Shown here: one piece after another, positions 5,191-7,628 of the stretch
Layout of the letters: each line of letters opens with the position of its first letter
Position numbering within the stretch: position 1 is the first letter of the stretch
From: Desulfocapsa sp.
Lineage (GTDB): Bacteria; Desulfobacterota; Desulfobulbia; Desulfobulbales; Desulfocapsaceae
DNA: 7,628 nucleotides
Direction of reading: 5' to 3'
NCBI GenBank assembly: GCA_029934915.1
Contig: JAOZLI010000126.1
Span: 1-7,628, forward strand
Program-made: the position numbers and the translations under genes
Notes under the pieces: generated by a model
Told to the model about the DNA's origin: nothing
Database searches by the model: none
Seen by the model: the letters and a program-made list of their open reading frames with translations, nothing else

Positions 5191-7533
5191 ATGCTCTGTA
5201 ATACAGTTTTAGATGCCATAGGTAATACCCCTCTTATTCGTATTAATCGGTTAAACGTAACGGACATCCCTGTGTATGGCAAACTCGAATCCAGTAATCC
5301 AGGAGGATCCGTAAAGGAGCGTATCTCACTTTCGCTCATCGAGGCAGGTGAGAAAAGTGGTGAACTCACCCGCGACAAAATTGTCCTTGAAGCAACCAGT
5401 GGCAATACAGGAATTGGATTGGCCATGGTCTGTGCTGCAAAAGGCTATCGTTGTCAATTGGTAATGCCAGAGTCTGCATCCCTTGAGCGAAGGAAAATCA
5501 TGCTGGCCTACGGTGCTGAAATTCTTCTTACGCCAGCCAAAAGAAGTACTGATGGGGCCATCGAAAAAACCTATGCTATGGCTCGAGAATTTCCTGAAAG
5601 GTATTTTCTCACCGATCAGTTTAATAACGAAGCAAACTGGAAGGCGCATTACGATAATACGGCGCCGGAAATCTGGGAGCAGACAGAAGGTCAGGTGACT
5701 CATGTGGTCGCGACATTAGGAACATCTGGTACCGTGATGGGGCTTTGTAAATGGTTCTCAGAGCATCAACCCCAAGTTCGGGTTGTTGCGGTGGAACCCT
5801 ATCTGGGCCACAAAATCCAGGGGCTGAAAAACATGAAAGAGTCCTACCGCCCTGGAATATTCGACAAATCGTTACCCCATGAAATCGTCAATATCGGCGA
5901 TGAAGATGCTTTTCGTATGGCTAGGCTTCTTGCCAGAAAAGAGGGCCTGCTGGTAGGGATGAGTAGCGGTGCGGCCATGTTTTCTTCTCTTGAATTGGCT
6001 GAAAAACTTGATTCCGGCTTTATTGTAACGATTATTCCTGATGGTGGAGAGCGCTATCTTTCCACGCCTCTTTTTACCCGTAAAAATAAAACCGAAAAAA
6101 AATCGGGTCTCTGTTTTTTTAATACGCTGACCAAAAAGAAAGAAAAGTTTCGTTCACAGCAGGAAAAGAACGTTACGTTTTATACCTGTGGGCCAACAGC
6201 GTACGAACCTGCAAATCTCTCCCTGTGTCGACGCTTTGTGGTGTCTGATCTTATTACCCGCTATCTCGAGCACAAAGGTTATGATGTAAATTCCTGCATG
6301 AATTTTACCGATCTTGACGATAATACTATTGAAGGAGCCAATACCGCGGGTAAATCGTTAAAGGATTTCACCGGAAAATACATAGATAGTTTTATGGAGG
6401 ATATCGATTCTCTCAATGTGAAGCGGGCCGTTAATTACCCCAAGGCATCCGAGCACGTTGGGGATATGATAGAAATCTCTCATGAATTGCTTCATAAAGG
6501 CTTTGCCTATGAAAAGCATGGGTCAATTTATTTCGATATCTCGAAATTTAAGAAATATGGGCGACTTTCGGGGGTTGATCTTGGTAAAATCCAGCTCGGC
6601 AAAACTGTTGACCTTGATAATTACGAAAAAGATAACCCCCGAGATTTTACCCTGCTTAAACGTTCCACCCTGGCAGAACTTAAAGAAGGTATATTTTATG
6701 AGACTGACTGGGGGAATGTACGACCAGGTTGGCATATAGAGTGTTCTGCAATGTCTACCAAGTACCTTGGTGAAACAATGGATGTGCACACTTCCAGCCG
6801 TGATCTGATCTTTCCTCATCACGAAAACGAGATTGCCATTGCTGAAGCCTTAACGGGAAAACCTCTGGCAAAGTATTGGCTGCATTCAGAACTTCTCCTG
6901 GTAAATGGGAAGAAAATGTCTACGGAGGCAGGGAATGTTGTGACCTTGAAAGATGTTATGCTGCGTGGCTTCACTCCTCGTGATGTGCGCTTTATGCTCC
7001 TTTCCGTTCACTATAGAAAACCTATTAATTTTTCTTTCCGCAGATTGAACAATGTCCGTACAGCTCTGAGAAGAATAGATGAGTTTATTTGCAAACTACT
7101 CTGTTTGCCTCCTGGAAAACCACATCCGGAAGTGACGGCCTATGTCTCTGCCATGGAAGATCAATTTTTTGAAGCTATGGATGATGACCTTAATGTTTCA
7201 AAGGGTATGGGTGCTGTCTACAAATTTATTAAGCGGACAAATCCCATTCTCCATGTGAATCATCTGGATGGTGATCAGAAAAAATATATTTTAGATAGTT
7301 TGGGAAAGATTAATGAAATATTACAGATATTTCGTCTGAAAGGTTGCCCACTGGCACCTTCTGTCAATGCTCTTATTCAGCGTCGTGAGCAGGCACGCCA
7401 GGAAAAAGACTGGCAGGCAGCCGATGAAGCTCGCGATGAACTGATCCGCCTGGGGATTCAAATTATCGACACTGCTACTGGGCCGGTCTGGAAACCTGTG
7501 GGTGAAGAATGCCCTGCTTCTAAAATAGAATGA
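5191..7533 (+). CDS. Cysteine synthase fused to a CysRS-like protein with degenerate catalytic motifs
   Basis: 780-residue two-domain protein. Residues 1-295 are an O-acetylserine sulfhydrylase-type PLP enzyme making cysteine: NPGGSVKER with the Schiff-base Lys42, TSGNTG (69-74), the PLP phosphate loop GTSGT (177-181), GMSSGAA (256-262) and PDGGERYLST (283-292). Residues 307-772 align end to end with cysteinyl-tRNA synthetase, from FFNTLT to the C-terminal tRNA-binding end (KDWQAADEARDEL...GPVWKPV). The expected zinc/cysteine ligands Cys333, Cys518, His543 and Glu547 are all present, as is GWHIECSAM (513-521). But the HIGH motif is NLSL (342-345), KMSKS is KMSTE (575-579), and HGGGSD is HTSSRD (533-538). 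The reading frame is intact and there is no Met near the start of the second domain, so the fusion is real. ATG start at 5191 with a modest AGTAGG site. The first domain should be active. Whether the second charges tRNA(Cys), ligates cysteine to something else, or only binds cysteine or tRNA is open. Confidence 0.95.
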   Translation: MLCNTVLDAIGNTPLIRINRLNVTDIPVYGKLESSNPGGSVKERISLSLIEAGEKSGELTRDKIVLEATSGNTGIGLAMVCAAKGYRCQLVMPESASLERRKIMLAYGAEILLTPAKRSTDGAIEKTYAMAREFPERYFLTDQFNNEANWKAHYDNTAPEIWEQTEGQVTHVVATLGTSGTVMGLCKWFSEHQPQVRVVAVEPYLGHKIQGLKNMKESYRPGIFDKSLPHEIVNIGDEDAFRMARLLARKEGLLVGMSSGAAMFSSLELAEKLDSGFIVTIIPDGGERYLSTPLFTRKNKTEKKSGLCFFNTLTKKKEKFRSQQEKNVTFYTCGPTAYEPANLSLCRRFVVSDLITRYLEHKGYDVNSCMNFTDLDDNTIEGANTAGKSLKDFTGKYIDSFMEDIDSLNVKRAVNYPKASEHVGDMIEISHELLHKGFAYEKHGSIYFDISKFKKYGRLSGVDLGKIQLGKTVDLDNYEKDNPRDFTLLKRSTLAELKEGIFYETDWGNVRPGWHIECSAMSTKYLGETMDVHTSSRDLIFPHHENEIAIAEALTGKPLAKYWLHSELLLVNGKKMSTEAGNVVTLKDVMLRGFTPRDVRFMLLSVHYRKPINFSFRRLNNVRTALRRIDEFICKLLCLPPGKPHPEVTAYVSAMEDQFFEAMDDDLNVSKGMGAVYKFIKRTNPILHVNHLDGDQKKYILDSLGKINEILQIFRLKGCPLAPSVNALIQRREQARQEKDWQAADEARDELIRLGIQIIDTATGPVWKPVGEECPASKIE
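6076..6120 (+). other. Hairpin, A8 slippery tract and T7 run at the domain junction of the fusion
   Basis: ACCCG (6076-6080) pairs with CGGGT (6104-6108); a smaller CCGA/TCGG stem sits inside. The region between is A-rich and ends in eight A (6095-6102). Seven T follow at 6114-6120. In the reading frame this gives gaA AAA AAA, a classic -1 slippery heptamer. One extra A, or a -1 shift, yields ATC GGG TCT CTG TTT TTT TAA, ending the protein at 310 residues, the size of a free cysteine synthase. The position exactly in the interdomain linker is notable. The element is visible; any function in slippage or termination is inferred. Confidence 0.4.
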
Positions 7534-7542
7534 AAAATGGAG

Positions 7543-7571
7543 TTGATTTTTTGTGAACTCTAATTTATACA
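7543..7571 (+). promoter_or_regulatory. Candidate promoter for the tRNA-Arg gene
   Basis: TTGATT (7543-7548) and TATACA (7566-7571) are 17 bases apart, each with four of six consensus bases. Transcription would begin near 7578, about four bases before the mature tRNA end. It starts ten bases after the stop codon of the fusion gene, and no clear terminator separates the two, so read-through from that gene is an alternative source of the tRNA. Confidence 0.4.
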
Positions 7572-7581
7572 TAGATATCAT

Positions 7582-7628
7582 GCGCCAGTAGCTCAGCTGG
7601 ATAGAGCAACGGCCTTCTAAGCCGTAGG
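7582..7628 (+). tRNA. tRNA-Arg (anticodon UCU), 5' part only
   Basis: The acceptor strand GCGCCAG (7582-7588) is followed by TA and the D arm GCTC-AGCTGGATA-GAGC. The anticodon stem ACGGC/GCCGT encloses the seven-base loop CTTCTAA, with anticodon TCT at 7616-7618, reading AGA (and probably AGG) arginine codons. The variable loop, T arm and 3' acceptor strand lie beyond the window, so acceptor pairing cannot be verified. It lies 48 bases downstream of the fusion gene on the same strand. Confidence 0.95.

Noticed and set aside
5326..5703. A 125-codon minus-strand open frame opposite the cysteine synthase domain
   Set aside because: The plus-strand protein here is strongly conserved (TSGNTG, PLP lysine region), so the reverse frame is a shadow.
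7541..7560. GAGTT/AACTC hairpin after the fusion gene as a terminator
   Set aside because: Five base pairs with a ten-base loop and no T run after it; the same bases fit better as the -35 region and spacer of the tRNA promoter.
1..7628. CRISPR array, insertion sequence or phage genes
   Set aside because: No regularly spaced repeats, transposase, integrase or phage-like protein is present in any frame.

Overview
The window looks like chromosomal DNA of a Gram-negative, probably sulfur-metabolising member of the Desulfobacterota, with the Desulfobulbales as my best guess. The reasons are a Wza-type export protein with a beta-barrel partner, an AT-leaning base composition, the overall protein style, a cysteine synthase fused to a cysteinyl-tRNA synthetase-like protein, and a GTACTTAAGTAC-centred intergenic repeat of a kind I associate from memory with this group. 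The taxon is inferred and was not checked against any database.

Left half (1-4261), all on the minus strand: an exopolysaccharide assembly and export module. Reading in the direction of transcription, a membrane-bound polyprenyl-phosphate sugar-1-phosphate transferase (2834-4261) would start the lipid-linked repeat unit. It ends in an intrinsic terminator that overlaps its stop codon. A strong-looking sigma70-type promoter (TTGATT, 17 bases, TATAAT) then drives a small secreted protein of unknown function (2299-2724), an outer-membrane beta-barrel protein (838-2229) and a Wza-like SLBB export protein (1-791, cut by the window edge, TTG start). The beta-barrel protein and the SLBB protein together look like the outer-membrane exit for the polymer. 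A perfect 13-bp inverted repeat lies between the small protein and the barrel gene.

Middle (4262-4527): a divergent intergenic region. It holds an imperfect inverted repeat of about 126 bp centred on the perfect palindrome CGTACTTAAGTACG. It looks like a dispersed or structured element rather than a gene.

Right half, plus strand: a DUF721/DciA-like protein (4528-4998, putative replicative helicase loader), then a 780-residue two-domain protein (5191-7533). Its first 300 residues or so are a well-conserved PLP-dependent cysteine synthase. The rest is full-length CysRS-like but has lost the class I HIGH motif (NLSL in its place), has KMSTE instead of KMSKS and HTSSRD instead of HGGGSD, while keeping all four predicted zinc/cysteine ligands. 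Between the domains lies an in-frame A8 slippery tract inside a hairpin followed by T7, and the -1 frame stops seven codons later. The window ends in the 5' part of a tRNA-Arg(UCU) gene. The most interesting object is this fusion: it may make cysteine and hand it to an altered CysRS-like domain whose reaction is uncertain.
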